Assembly (NCBI GenBank): GCA_947367415.1
Contig: CANBEE010000015.1
Coordinates: 1-18,240 of the forward strand
Length of the DNA: 18,240 nucleotides
Source: an uncultured Bacteroidales bacterium
Lineage (GTDB): Bacteria > Bacteroidota > Bacteroidia > Bacteroidales > Bacteroidaceae
Direction of reading: 5' to 3'
This document shows positions 6,846 through 14,149 of this stretch, in pieces. Position 1 is the first letter of the stretch; each line of letters begins with the position of its first letter. The notes below the pieces were generated by a model. That model saw nothing but the letters and a program-made list of their open reading frames with translations. It ran no database searches and was not told where the DNA came from. The position numbers and the translations under genes are program-made.

Positions 6846-7016
6846 ATCAATGCTCTCACTCGCTGCGCCATTGCCAAGGGGTAAATGCAAATCATTATAT
6901 GGGACTATTTGCTGATAATCAATGCGGATTGTTGTGGAAATGGCGTTTTTGCCAAGGGGGTGTCTGGGGGGCTGGCATAGGGATAAGGAGTCGGCGGGAT
7001 AAAAATGATTGAAATT
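6846..7016. other. Intergenic stretch with no recognised feature
   Basis: Between the tandem repeat and the btuG promoter I see no convincing gene, RNA or hairpin. TTGCCAAGGGG occurs twice (near 6870 and 6949), and one 18-base string (6933-6950) recurs almost unchanged at 10475. Short open frames here lack start signals or family resemblance. Confidence 0.5.
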
Positions 7017-7018
7017 AT

Positions 7019-7049
7019 TTTGTTCTCCGCTCGGCTTGTAGTATCTTTG
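7019..7049 (+). promoter_or_regulatory. Promoter of the riboswitch-btuG transcript
   Basis: TTTG (7019-7022) and TATCTTTG (7042-7049) are separated by 19 bases, an exact match to the Bacteroidetes primary sigma consensus. The start of transcription would fall near 7055, just before the riboswitch. Confidence 0.85.
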
Positions 7050-7064
7050 CCCTCAGTTTTGTTC

Positions 7065-7346
7065 TGGATGCCCCGTTTGTGGGCTACGGATGAAAAGGGA
7101 ATCAGGTGAGAGCCCTGAACAGTCCCGCTGCTGTGTGCCCTTGTGTTGCACATCGAATCTATTGCCACTGATGCTCTGTCTGGGATAATGGTTGATGGAT
7201 GATGGTTGAAGGTTGATAGAAACCGTAAACTCGAAATTCTAAACTCTAAAAAACCGAGAACAAGACATTGGGAAGGCCGATGTGCAGGGTGAGTCAGAAG
7301 ACCTGCAAAACCAGTTAAACCGCGTGTATTCGAGGAAAGTATGCGT
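7065..7346 (+). ncRNA. Cobalamin riboswitch
   Basis: The conserved blocks of the B12 aptamer are present in order: a small GCCC/GGGC stem (7070-7084), AAAAGGGAATCAGGTG (from 7093), CCTGAACAGTCCCGCTGCTG (from 7114), GCCACTG (7164-7170), GGGAAGGC (7270-7277), and the B12 box GAGTCAGAAGACCTGC (7291-7306). After the core, CGCGTG (7321-7326) can pair with TATGCG (7340-7345), a candidate hairpin for the loop-loop contact typical of this class. The platform likely acts on translation or early termination to lower btuG expression when adenosyl- or other cobalamin is abundant; this is family knowledge, not shown here. About 100 bases between GCCACTG and GGGAAGGC form an enlarged peripheral segment with tandem heptamers. 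Confidence 0.93.
7188..7248 (+). repeat. Two runs of 7-base tandem repeats inside the riboswitch
   Basis: First run: ATGGTTG, ATGGATG, ATGGTTG, AAGGTTG (7188-7215). Second run: AAACTCG, AAATTCT, AAACTCT (7227-7247). Both lie in the variable part between the conserved GCCACTG and GGGAAGGC blocks, with 11 bases between the runs. Confidence 0.75.
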
Positions 7347-7389
7347 AGGGACACATTTTGTTTTACTTTCTTACAATTAATCAAAAAAG

Positions 7390-8475
7390 ATGAAGAAAGT
7401 GTATCGTAGCGCATTGTGCGCTTATTTGGCAGGCTTCGTGCTTGCAAGTTGTGAACCTGAGGATCCCTACAAAAGGGACGACTCGGTAGTCTCTAACCCC
7501 GATGTGTTTATCCTTTGCGAAGGATTGTGGGGTGCTAACAATGCCGACATCTCGGCGTATAAGTCTGATAGCTTGCTCTGTACTCCTGAGTATTACCTGG
7601 CACAGAATGGCCAGTACTTGGGCGACACGGGACAGGACATCATCTACCACAAGAATCACCTGTATGTATCGGTGTATGGTTCTTCGTATGTAGCCAAGAT
7701 GGACCTTGAGGGCAAGGAGCTGGCGCGTTATTCTTTTTCTGCCGAGGAGGGCCAGCCACGCTACCTCACGGCCGATGGGGATTACATCTATGTCACGCTC
7801 TATAGCGGCAAGGTGGCCAAGATGAAGGCTTCGGATTTGAGTGTCGTGGATTATGCTCCTGTGGGTATGAACCCCGAAGATATTGTCCTGCATAAGGGGC
7901 AGCTGCTCGTGGCTAACTCGGGATGGGGCTACGACAATCGGGTGACTGTGATTGATGTAGCAACTTTCGACTCTATCGCCTCCATCACCGTGGAGTGGAA
8001 TCCTCAGCAGTTTGTCGTGGCTGGCGATAGTGTATATCTCCTTGCCAATGGCCAATACGACGAGAACTGGAATTGCGACTACCCGGTGCAGCATATCGAT
8101 GTGGCGTCTGGCAAGGTGCGCACCATTACCAATGCTACACGTGCCGTGGCCTATGACGGCACGCTCTATCTGTGCAATTCGACTACTGACTGGGCTACCT
8201 ATGAGACGGTAAATACCTATTTCACATACGATGTGGCTACGGCTACCGTAAGCAATCAGTCGTTTTTGCAGGGTGATACCGAGGAGCTGACTTCCAATAG
8301 TATATATATGATGGAGGTGAACCCGAAGAATGGCGACTTCTACATCGGACTTGCAGGCACCAAGTTCGTGTCGTCGGGTATGATACACCGTTGCGATCGT
8401 GAGGGCCGCCTCATTCACCGCTTCGATGTGGGTGGTGCCAACCCCAACCAGGCTGCCTTCGTGAATTATCAATAA
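7390..8475 (+). CDS. btuG: BtuG-like cobalamin-binding surface lipoprotein
   Basis: A 361-residue lipoprotein. The signal peptide ends in the lipobox LASC with Cys21, followed by the acidic EPEDPYKRDD, a composition typical of surface-exported Bacteroidetes lipoproteins. The rest is a YncE/DUF5074-like beta-propeller, seen as recurring blade segments: FILCEGLWGANNADIS, QDIIYHKNHLYVSV, PRYLTADGDYIYVTLYSG, PEDIVLHKGQLLVANSG, QFVVAGDSVYLLANG. Known BtuG proteins are seven-bladed propellers on the cell surface that capture cobalamin very tightly and pass it to the TonB-dependent transporter BtuB. The riboswitch directly upstream strongly supports this role. Unusually, no btuB or other uptake gene follows: the next gene is on the opposite strand. 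The BtuG name rests on fold type and riboswitch together; cobinamide or another corrinoid could be the real ligand. Confidence 0.85.
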   Translation: MKKVYRSALCAYLAGFVLASCEPEDPYKRDDSVVSNPDVFILCEGLWGANNADISAYKSDSLLCTPEYYLAQNGQYLGDTGQDIIYHKNHLYVSVYGSSYVAKMDLEGKELARYSFSAEEGQPRYLTADGDYIYVTLYSGKVAKMKASDLSVVDYAPVGMNPEDIVLHKGQLLVANSGWGYDNRVTVIDVATFDSIASITVEWNPQQFVVAGDSVYLLANGQYDENWNCDYPVQHIDVASGKVRTITNATRAVAYDGTLYLCNSTTDWATYETVNTYFTYDVATATVSNQSFLQGDTEELTSNSIYMMEVNPKNGDFYIGLAGTKFVSSGMIHRCDREGRLIHRFDVGGANPNQAAFVNYQ

Positions 8476-8504
8476 GAATTGATTTATAAAATACTATTTG
8501 CCAG

Positions 8505-8538
8505 GCGGTGGACTCTCTCGTGAGAAAGGGTTCACCGC
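8505..8538 (+). terminator. Hairpin after btuG, candidate transcript end
   Basis: GCGGTG (8505-8510) pairs with CACCGC (8533-8538). The inner part continues pairing with two G:T pairs and one mismatch up to a GTGA loop (8520-8523), a GNRA-type tetraloop in RNA. It starts 29 bases after the btuG stop, between convergent genes. The T-run that follows is poor (CTGTTTGG). Confidence 0.55.
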
Positions 8539-8603
8539 ATCTGTTTGGATGAGGTAGCTTGATTGTTGTTAGGCTATAGGTATGCTAAGCTTGAATCGTA
8601 GGG

Positions 8604-9776
8604 TTATAGCCCCAGTTCGATGCACCCCATGATGAAGGGACCTGTGGCTTTGGCATCATTGTCGCGCATCTTCTCGCCAATGTAGTATTCAAAGCTGCCG
8701 TCACGATAGGGGTTTCCGCCCAGTCCGCCTACTTGGCAGCATCGTGTAAGTGTCAGTGTGCCGTCTTCATTCTCAATGAGTAGATTATCCTTTAGTCCTT
8801 GGAAGGCCTTCAGTGCCACCTTGCGGTATCTCTTGTCCAGGTAGCCTTTGTTTACCGCCTTGGCATAGGCATACATGCACTGTGTGGTGACTGAAGCCTC
8901 GGGGAAGTTGCCTTCACGCTCAGGGCAGTCGAGCACCTGATACCATAGCCCCTCGCGTTGGTACTTGGGCAAAGCCTCGGCGAGTCCTTGTATATATCCG
9001 ATGATGCGCTCGCGCCCTTCATGGCTCTCGGGGATAAAGTCGAGGGCGTCGACCAGTGCCATGAACCACCAGCCGATGCTGCGACCCCAGAAGTTGGGTG
9101 AAGTGCCTGTCTCCTTATTGGCCCAACGCTGGTTTCTGCTCTCGTCCCAAGCGTGGTGGTAGAGGCCGGTAGATGCATCGAAGGTATGTGTGTGACATAT
9201 TGTAATCTGCTTCACGGCTTCGTCTATCCATTCAGGCTCATTGAATTCGTGGCCATACTGTGCCATGAAGGGTGAAGCCATATAGATGCCATCGAGCCAC
9301 ATTTGGTGGGGGTAGCATAGCTTGTGCCAATAACCGCCGATGTGAGTGCGGGGATGGTTGCGCAATTGCTTGATGAGTGTATCCATGGCTTTCTTGTACT
9401 TGGGGTCACCTGTTGTGTGGTAGATGTCGAAAAGCACCTTGCCTGAGTTGATGAAGTCGATATTGTAAGTTTCGGGTGTGTATAGGTGTATCTCGCCTTG
9501 CTCGTTGATTATAGAGTCGGCCCATTGGTGTACGTAGCGGTAATAGGTGTCGTCGCCTGTCGCTTTCCACATGCGTAGCATGGCGCAGCATCCTACACCT
9601 TGTGCATATCCGAAGAAGAGCCTTTTGCCATGATCGAGCTGCCATGCTTCAGGGAAACGCTTCATTTCTGAATCCGCAAAGCGCTTAGCATAGGAACTTT
9701 CGGAAGGTTGGGCCATCAATCCCTCTGCAAAATAGCAGGTGGATAATAAGAAGAGGAATAAAGCTCGTAGTTTCAT
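8604..9776 (-). CDS. GH105 family unsaturated rhamnogalacturonyl/glucuronyl hydrolase
   Basis: A 390-residue protein with an N-terminal signal peptide (MKLRALFLFLLSTCYFAEGL, cut near MAQ). There is no clear lipobox, so it is likely periplasmic. The mature part is an (alpha/alpha)6-barrel of the YteR/YesR type: WLDGIYMASPF (residues 160-170) holds Asp162, equivalent to the general acid of YteR; NIDF (105-108) may give the second conserved Asp; NFWGRSIGWWFMALVDAL (228-245) is the aromatic substrate wall typical of GH105. Such enzymes remove the 4,5-unsaturated uronic acid left by polysaccharide lyases on pectin or similar glycans. No lyase, SusC/SusD pair or sensor is nearby. It starts 25 bases after the stop of ysxC and may be transcribed with it. 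Confidence 0.9.
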   Translation of the reverse strand: MKLRALFLFLLSTCYFAEGLMAQPSESSYAKRFADSEMKRFPEAWQLDHGKRLFFGYAQGVGCCAMLRMWKATGDDTYYRYVHQWADSIINEQGEIHLYTPETYNIDFINSGKVLFDIYHTTGDPKYKKAMDTLIKQLRNHPRTHIGGYWHKLCYPHQMWLDGIYMASPFMAQYGHEFNEPEWIDEAVKQITICHTHTFDASTGLYHHAWDESRNQRWANKETGTSPNFWGRSIGWWFMALVDALDFIPESHEGRERIIGYIQGLAEALPKYQREGLWYQVLDCPEREGNFPEASVTTQCMYAYAKAVNKGYLDKRYRKVALKAFQGLKDNLLIENEDGTLTLTRCCQVGGLGGNPYRDGSFEYYIGEKMRDNDAKATGPFIMGCIELGL

Positions 9777-9801
9777 GGCTGGTCAATCCTGTCGGGGCGG
9801 T

Positions 9802-10398
9802 TTACATGCTCTTGTTGATTTGCTCTATGTAGTTTAGGATTTCGTCGCGTCCGATGCTCTTCTCCGATGAGGTGACGAAGTGGGGCGGTAGTTCCTCCCA
9901 CTGCTCGGAAAGACGGGTAAGGTAGCGCTCTACGTTCTCGCGTTGGCGCTGTGTGCCCAATTTGTCGGCTTTAGTGAAGACGATGGAGAAGGGTACTCCA
10001 TTCTCGCCGAGCCATTCAATGAATTCAAGGTCTATGGCTAATGGTTCGTGGCGTATGTCGATGAGTAGGAAGAGGTTGGTCATTTGCTCTCTTCCTAATA
10101 TATAGCTCTCGATGATTTGTGTGAGCTTGTCCTTGGCCTTCTTTCCTCGTTGGGCATATCCGTATCCGGGGAGGTCGACGAGATACCACGCCTTGTTGAT
10201 GAGGAAGTGGTTGATGAGCATGGTCTTGCCCGGTGTCGCTGATGTCATGGCAAGCTTGGGCTTGCGGGTGAGCATGTTGATGAGGCTCGACTTGCCTACG
10301 TTGGATCGACCAATGAAAGCATATTCAGGTAGTCCATCTTGAGGACAACGGTCGAGGCGGGTATTGCTAATTACGAATTCTGCACTCTTTATTTCCAC
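9802..10398 (-). CDS. ysxC: Ribosome biogenesis GTPase YsxC/EngB
   Basis: A 198-residue GTPase that assists assembly of the large ribosomal subunit. The G motifs are complete: GRSNVGKS (G1, 30-37), TPGKT (G2, 55-59), DLPGYGYA (G3, 75-82), TKAD (G4, 142-145) and TSSEK near the C-terminus (G5). The frame is open further upstream to an ATG at 10497, but I choose the GTG at 10398, giving (M)EIKSAEFVISNTR. Family members start at this point, and a strong promoter (10427-10458) lies between the two candidate starts, so a message from it would not contain the upstream ATG. The GH105 gene follows after 25 bases. Confidence 0.93.
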   Translation of the reverse strand: MEIKSAEFVISNTRLDRCPQDGLPEYAFIGRSNVGKSSLINMLTRKPKLAMTSATPGKTMLINHFLINKAWYLVDLPGYGYAQRGKKAKDKLTQIIESYILGREQMTNLFLLIDIRHEPLAIDLEFIEWLGENGVPFSIVFTKADKLGTQRQRENVERYLTRLSEQWEELPPHFVTSSEKSIGRDEILNYIEQINKSM

Positions 10399-10426
10399 GT
10401 TGTTTCTGTTTTTAAGAAGTTCTCTG

Positions 10427-10458
10427 CAAATATAATGTAAGACGAGAGAAAAGCCAAA
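10427..10458 (-). promoter_or_regulatory. Promoter of ysxC
   Basis: On the minus strand TTTG (10455-10458) and TATATTTG (10427-10434) are 20 bases apart, a full Bacteroidetes promoter. Transcription would start near 10420, about 20 bases before the GTG at 10398. Confidence 0.8.
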
Positions 10459-10584
10459 TCTCGAGGAATGAAAGTGTGGAAAATGGCGTTTTTTCATTAT
10501 TGGGTGGCAGTAGAAGCTATCTGCTGTGTCTCTGGAATCCTTAAAATTTCGTTAAAAATAAAAAAATAAGATTATGGCATTCTT

Positions 10585-10612
10585 TTTGAGCGTCTTATAA
10601 TATGTATCTTTG
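10585..10612 (+). promoter_or_regulatory. Promoter of the Crp/Fnr regulator gene
   Basis: TATCTTTG (10605-10612) is an exact -7 box. TTTG at 10585-10588 is the nearest -33 candidate, with a 16-base gap that is shorter than usual. The -7 box is also the left arm of a dyad. Confidence 0.6.
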
Positions 10613-10629
10613 TGATACATGCAAAGATA
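10605..10629. promoter_or_regulatory. Dyad over the promoter, candidate operator
   Basis: TATCTTTG (10605-10612) and CAAAGATA (10622-10629) are perfect 8-base reverse complements with 9 bases between. A second dyad, TGTATC/GATACA, overlaps it (10603-10619). It covers the -7 box and the expected transcription start and ends 9 bases before the ATG. Confidence 0.5.
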
Positions 10630-10638
10630 TAAAATATA

Positions 10639-11310
10639 ATGGAATATACGATGTACGATACGTTGCTTCAGCTGCCTCTGTTTCAAGGAATTAGTAAGGC
10701 GGAGCTGTCTGAAGTAATAGAAAAAGTGAAGTTTCATTTTCTAAAATACGCCGGCAAGGAGATTCTGTTTTCTCAAGGTGATGTGTGTGATAAGCTGGTG
10801 TTTCTGCTCAGTGGCGAACTAGTAGCTGAGACGGCAGCTCCTTGTGGTACTTTTTCCATTGAGGAGGTGATAGAGCATCCTACGATCATTGAGCCCTATT
10901 CGCTTTTTGGTAAAAGCCAGACGTTCAAGTCGACATACACCGCACGGGGCGATGTGGGAATACTTACTATAGACAAGCGATACATCTATACCGAGCTGGA
11001 CAGGTATGAGGTGTTTCGCATGAATTTCTTCAATCTGCTTTGCAGCAAGGTTGAGCAGCAGCACGAGTACGTGTGGAGCATCGACGCTCAACAGCTTGAG
11101 GGGCGTCTCATTCATCTTGTCCGCGGACTCTGTACGTCGCAGCATGGAGTAAAGGTGCTGAAAGTGAGGATGGATGACTTGGCCAATTTGCTTGACGATA
11201 CTCGCCTTAATGTATCGTGCGTACTCAATAAATGGCAGGAGGAAGGACTCATTGAAATGCGTCGTAAGGAGTTCGTCTTTCATGACATAGCGCAGCTAAG
11301 GGCGATTTGA
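10639..11310 (+). CDS. Crp/Fnr family transcription regulator
   Basis: A 223-residue protein with an N-terminal cyclic-nucleotide-binding-type beta-roll (about 10-120; LFQGISKAEL, GKEILFSQGD, LVFLLSGEL), a long dimer helix (about 121-150) and a C-terminal winged helix-turn-helix (about 176-223; MDDLANLLDDTRLNVSCVLNKWQEEGLI). The residues that bind cAMP in E. coli Crp are not evident, and there is no Cys cluster for an iron-sulfur centre as in Fnr, so the signal is unknown. Bacteroidetes have many such regulators of unknown signal. It is divergent from ysxC. The dyad at its promoter suggests autoregulation. A second in-frame ATG at 10651 is an equally possible start. Confidence 0.88.
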   Translation: MEYTMYDTLLQLPLFQGISKAELSEVIEKVKFHFLKYAGKEILFSQGDVCDKLVFLLSGELVAETAAPCGTFSIEEVIEHPTIIEPYSLFGKSQTFKSTYTARGDVGILTIDKRYIYTELDRYEVFRMNFFNLLCSKVEQQHEYVWSIDAQQLEGRLIHLVRGLCTSQHGVKVLKVRMDDLANLLDDTRLNVSCVLNKWQEEGLIEMRRKEFVFHDIAQLRAI

Positions 11311-11403
11311 AGATGTGTCGATAAACCGGCAGTCATCGAACAGACGCAATACTCTGTGTTGGCTCAAGCAAACTTGGCTTTTCACTCTCTTATTCGTATC
11401 TTT

Positions 11404-11459
11404 ATGGTAAACCATGAAAATACTGGCACTCGTTGAGAAAAATATTGAAGTAAACTTCA
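11404..11459. promoter_or_regulatory. Two similar short palindromes upstream of the dcp operon
   Basis: ATGGT-AA-ACCAT (11404-11415) and TGAAGT-AA-ACTTCA (11446-11459) share the centre GTAAAC. Their centres are 43 bases apart, close to four turns of the helix. The second lies where the -33 box of the dcp promoter is expected. Confidence 0.4.
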
Positions 11460-11480
11460 TATTTCTCGCTCGTTTCTTCG

Positions 11481-11488
11481 TATCTTTG
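11481..11488 (+). promoter_or_regulatory. -7 box of the dcp operon
   Basis: TATCTTTG is an exact -7 box 23 bases before the ATG at 11512. No good -33 TTTG is found at the usual spacing. A second, imperfect copy (TATCTTTA, 11398-11405) is preceded by the same TTCG. Confidence 0.65.
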
Positions 11489-11511
11489 CAATTTCAAACA
11501 AATTATACAAT

Positions 11512-13647
11512 ATGAAATACAACAAGACTAATCACATCAAGCTTGCTCTGGGCGTTTTAGCAGTAGTGGGCGCAACATTTAATCTAACCTCTTGTATGGA
11601 TAAAAAGAAAGATAACCCATTCTTCAGTGAGTATACAACTCCGCACGAGACAGCTCCCTTTGACGAAATCAAGATGGAGCACTATGAACCCGCTTTCCTC
11701 GAAGGTATCAAACAGCATCAGGCTGAGGTGGATGCCATAATAAACAATAGGGAAGAACCTACTTTCGAGAACACCATCGTGGCACTTGACTTTGCCGGTG
11801 ATATGCTCGATCGTGTGTCGACCGTATTCTTCAATCTCAACAGCGCAGAGACATCTGACGAGATGCAGGCATTGGCACAGAAACTCTCACCTGTCCTTAC
11901 TGAACATTCCAATAACGTGAGCCTCAATGAGAAGTTGTTTGCTCGCGTAAAGGCAGTGTATGAGAATACTGATAAGAAAACCCTTACTACCGAGCAGCAG
12001 CGCTTGTTGCAGAAGACTTATGATAGTTTTGCTCGCAATGGTGCCAACCTCAGTGAAGCTGATAAGGCAAAGTATCGTGAGTTGACTACTGAACTGAGTA
12101 AGACGACATTGGCTTTCAGTCAGAATATGCTGAAAGCTACCAACAGTTATGCGCTGAACGTGACTGATGCTGCCCGCTTGAAAGGTATGCCCGAATCGGC
12201 CCTCGAAGCAGCGGCACAGACAGCCCAAGAGAAAGGTCAGGAGGGATGGACATTCACCCTGCACGCCCCGAGCTACAGCCCCTTGATGATGTACTGTGAG
12301 GACCGAGACCTGCGTCGTGAACTCTATATGGCCTATAATACACAGAATGTTCAGGATAATGAATACAACAACGAGGAGAACGTAAAGAAAATTGCCAACT
12401 TGCGCCTTGCCATTGCTCAATTGCTGGGCTACAACAGTCATGCCGACTATGTACTCGAGAATCGTATGGCCGAGAATGCAGCCAATGTGAACCAACTGCT
12501 CGACCAACTGCTCACAGCTTATCTTCCCGCTGCTAAGGAGGAAGTGAAGGCTGTACAGGAAATGGCAGCACGTACCGAGGGTAAGAACTTTGAACTTATG
12601 CCCTGGGATTGGTCGTTCTACTCAGAGAAACTGCGCAATGAGAAGTATAGCCTCAATGACGAGATGGTGCGTCCCTACTTCAAGCTGGAGAATGTTACCA
12701 AGGGCGTGTTTGGCCTGGCTACCCGCCTGTATGGCATCACCTTTGAGGAAAACAAGGATATTCCTGTATTCCATCCCGATGTGAAGGCTTACGATGTGTG
12801 CGATAAGGACGGAAGTTATTTGGCAGTAATCTATACCGATTTCTTCCCAAGAGCTGGTAAGCGCTCAGGTGCGTGGATGACCAATTATAAAGAGCAGTAT
12901 GTGAAGGACGCTGTAGACAGTCGTCCACATGTGTCAATCACGATGAACTTCACCAAGCCTACCGAGAGCAAGCCTGCACTGCTGACACAGGATGAGGTGG
13001 AGACCTTCTTGCACGAGTTTGGTCATGCTCTGCACGGCATCTTTGCTGCTACCAACTATCCTTCTATGGGTGGCACCAATGTGTATCGTGATTTTGTGGA
13101 GTTGCCTTCGCAGATTATGGAGAACTTCTTGCCCAAGAAGGAGTTCCTGGCAACCTTTGCCTTCCATTATGAGACAGGCGAACTTATCCCCGATGAACTC
13201 ATCGAACGTATCGTGCGTGCTCAAAACTACAATGCAGCGTATCTGTGTATCCGCCAGCTCAGCTTTGGCTTGCTTGATATGGCATGGTATTCACGCACCA
13301 CACCGTTCGAGGGCGATGTGCTTGCTTATGAGCAGGAGGCGTGGGCACCTACTCAATTGTTGCCAGTTGTGGCCGAAACCAATATGACTACACGATTCGG
13401 ACACATCATGTCGGGAGGTTATTCTGCAGGATACTACAGCTACAAGTGGTCAGAGATGCTCGATGCTGATGCCTTCTCACTTTTCGATAAGCTGGGCATT
13501 TACAACCAGGCTGTAGCAAACTCGTTCCGCAAGAATATCTTGGAGAAAGGTAGCTCAGAGCACCCGAAGGTTCTTTACCGTCGTTTCCGTGGACAGGACG
13601 CTACAATTGATGCCATGATGAAGCGCGATGGTATCATCAAAGAGTAA
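11512..13647 (+). CDS. dcp: M3 family peptidyl-dipeptidase, Dcp-like lipoprotein
   Basis: A 711-residue zinc peptidase. The N-terminus is a lipoprotein signal (hydrophobic stretch, then LTSC with Cys28, followed by MDKKKDN), so it is anchored to a membrane facing the periplasm, unlike the soluble enzyme of E. coli. The zinc site is HEFGH (501-505) in FLHEFGHALHGIFA, with the third ligand Glu530 in RDFVELPSQ (526-534). This wording fits Dcp better than oligopeptidase A. Such enzymes release dipeptides from the C-terminus of short peptides. It is the first gene of a run of five closely spaced genes, the next starting 21 bases downstream. Together with the S41 peptidase in the same run it suggests periplasmic peptide turnover. 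Confidence 0.93.
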   Translation: MKYNKTNHIKLALGVLAVVGATFNLTSCMDKKKDNPFFSEYTTPHETAPFDEIKMEHYEPAFLEGIKQHQAEVDAIINNREEPTFENTIVALDFAGDMLDRVSTVFFNLNSAETSDEMQALAQKLSPVLTEHSNNVSLNEKLFARVKAVYENTDKKTLTTEQQRLLQKTYDSFARNGANLSEADKAKYRELTTELSKTTLAFSQNMLKATNSYALNVTDAARLKGMPESALEAAAQTAQEKGQEGWTFTLHAPSYSPLMMYCEDRDLRRELYMAYNTQNVQDNEYNNEENVKKIANLRLAIAQLLGYNSHADYVLENRMAENAANVNQLLDQLLTAYLPAAKEEVKAVQEMAARTEGKNFELMPWDWSFYSEKLRNEKYSLNDEMVRPYFKLENVTKGVFGLATRLYGITFEENKDIPVFHPDVKAYDVCDKDGSYLAVIYTDFFPRAGKRSGAWMTNYKEQYVKDAVDSRPHVSITMNFTKPTESKPALLTQDEVETFLHEFGHALHGIFAATNYPSMGGTNVYRDFVELPSQIMENFLPKKEFLATFAFHYETGELIPDELIERIVRAQNYNAAYLCIRQLSFGLLDMAWYSRTTPFEGDVLAYEQEAWAPTQLLPVVAETNMTTRFGHIMSGGYSAGYYSYKWSEMLDADAFSLFDKLGIYNQAVANSFRKNILEKGSSEHPKVLYRRFRGQDATIDAMMKRDGIIKE

Positions 13648-13668
13648 AATAGAGTGCATACGCATCGC

Positions 13669-14148
13669 ATGAAACTTTATCGTCTGCTCTTGAGCGTGCT
13701 GTGTGTCCTGCTTGCCGTAGGATGCAGCAGAGAAGATGACATCGAAGGCATCTTCACTGGCAAGGTGTGGCATTTGGCTGGGTTCTATAGCACTGCCGAC
13801 TGGGACAATCCAAACATGGGAGCATCTATCAATGACTATAACAGCCATAGTGACTTGACTGCCTATAACCTGACGCTTTTGACCGATGGGTTGGCTATAG
13901 TGACCCTGCCGCATGGATGTAAATTGCAGTCTCGTTGGGAGGCAGATGGAGCGGAACGTACCTTCAGCTTCTCGGAATGGAAAATCGTAGCAGGTAATCC
14001 GGAAGAGCTCATGGGGTATGGCAAGCAGATGTATGATGAACTGCTCAAGGTGCGCTTTTATCAGGGTGACTCCAACTATATCAGACTGTTCAATGAAAAC
14101 AGAAAATATTTCATGCAGTTTGGAGACCTTTCAAAATTCAATAAATAA
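13669..14148 (+). CDS. Small lipoprotein, probably DUF4847 family
   Basis: A 159-residue lipoprotein. The start chosen is the ATG at 13669, which gives a proper signal: MKLYRLLLSVLCVLLAVGC with Cys19 in the lipobox AVGC, followed by the acidic SREDDIEGIF. An in-frame GTG at 13654 would add MHTHR before it and is less likely. The mature part (about 140 residues) is mostly polar with several short beta-strand-like segments (TGKVWHLAGFY, YNLTLLTDGLAIVTLP, RTFSFSEWKIV, LLKVRFYQGDSNYIRLF, KYFMQFG), suggesting a small beta-barrel or lipocalin/META-like fold. I believe relatives in Bacteroides are called DUF4847, from memory. Function is unknown. It ends one base before the ATG of the dCMP deaminase. 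Confidence 0.75.
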   Translation: MKLYRLLLSVLCVLLAVGCSREDDIEGIFTGKVWHLAGFYSTADWDNPNMGASINDYNSHSDLTAYNLTLLTDGLAIVTLPHGCKLQSRWEADGAERTFSFSEWKIVAGNPEELMGYGKQMYDELLKVRFYQGDSNYIRLFNENRKYFMQFGDLSKFNK

Positions 14149-14149
14149 T

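Noticed and set aside
6905..7447. Open frame on the minus strand across the riboswitch region
   Set aside because: It covers conserved riboswitch blocks and the start of btuG, and has no protein-like pattern.
7381..8472. Long open frame on the minus strand over btuG
   Set aside because: The plus strand has a signal peptide, lipobox, propeller repeats and an upstream riboswitch. The minus product (rich in His and Ile) is a codon-bias shadow.
10399..10497. Upstream extension of ysxC to an ATG at 10497
   Set aside because: A full promoter lies at 10427-10458 inside the extension, and family members begin at the EIKSAEF segment.
11414..11515. A 33-codon frame (MKILALVEKN...) ending on the dcp start codon
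   Set aside because: The dcp -7 box lies inside it, so the main transcript would not include its start. It resembles nothing I know.
14018..14149. Upstream extension of the dCMP deaminase
   Set aside because: This stretch is the 3' part of the preceding lipoprotein gene in another frame. The ATG at 14150 gives the usual family length.
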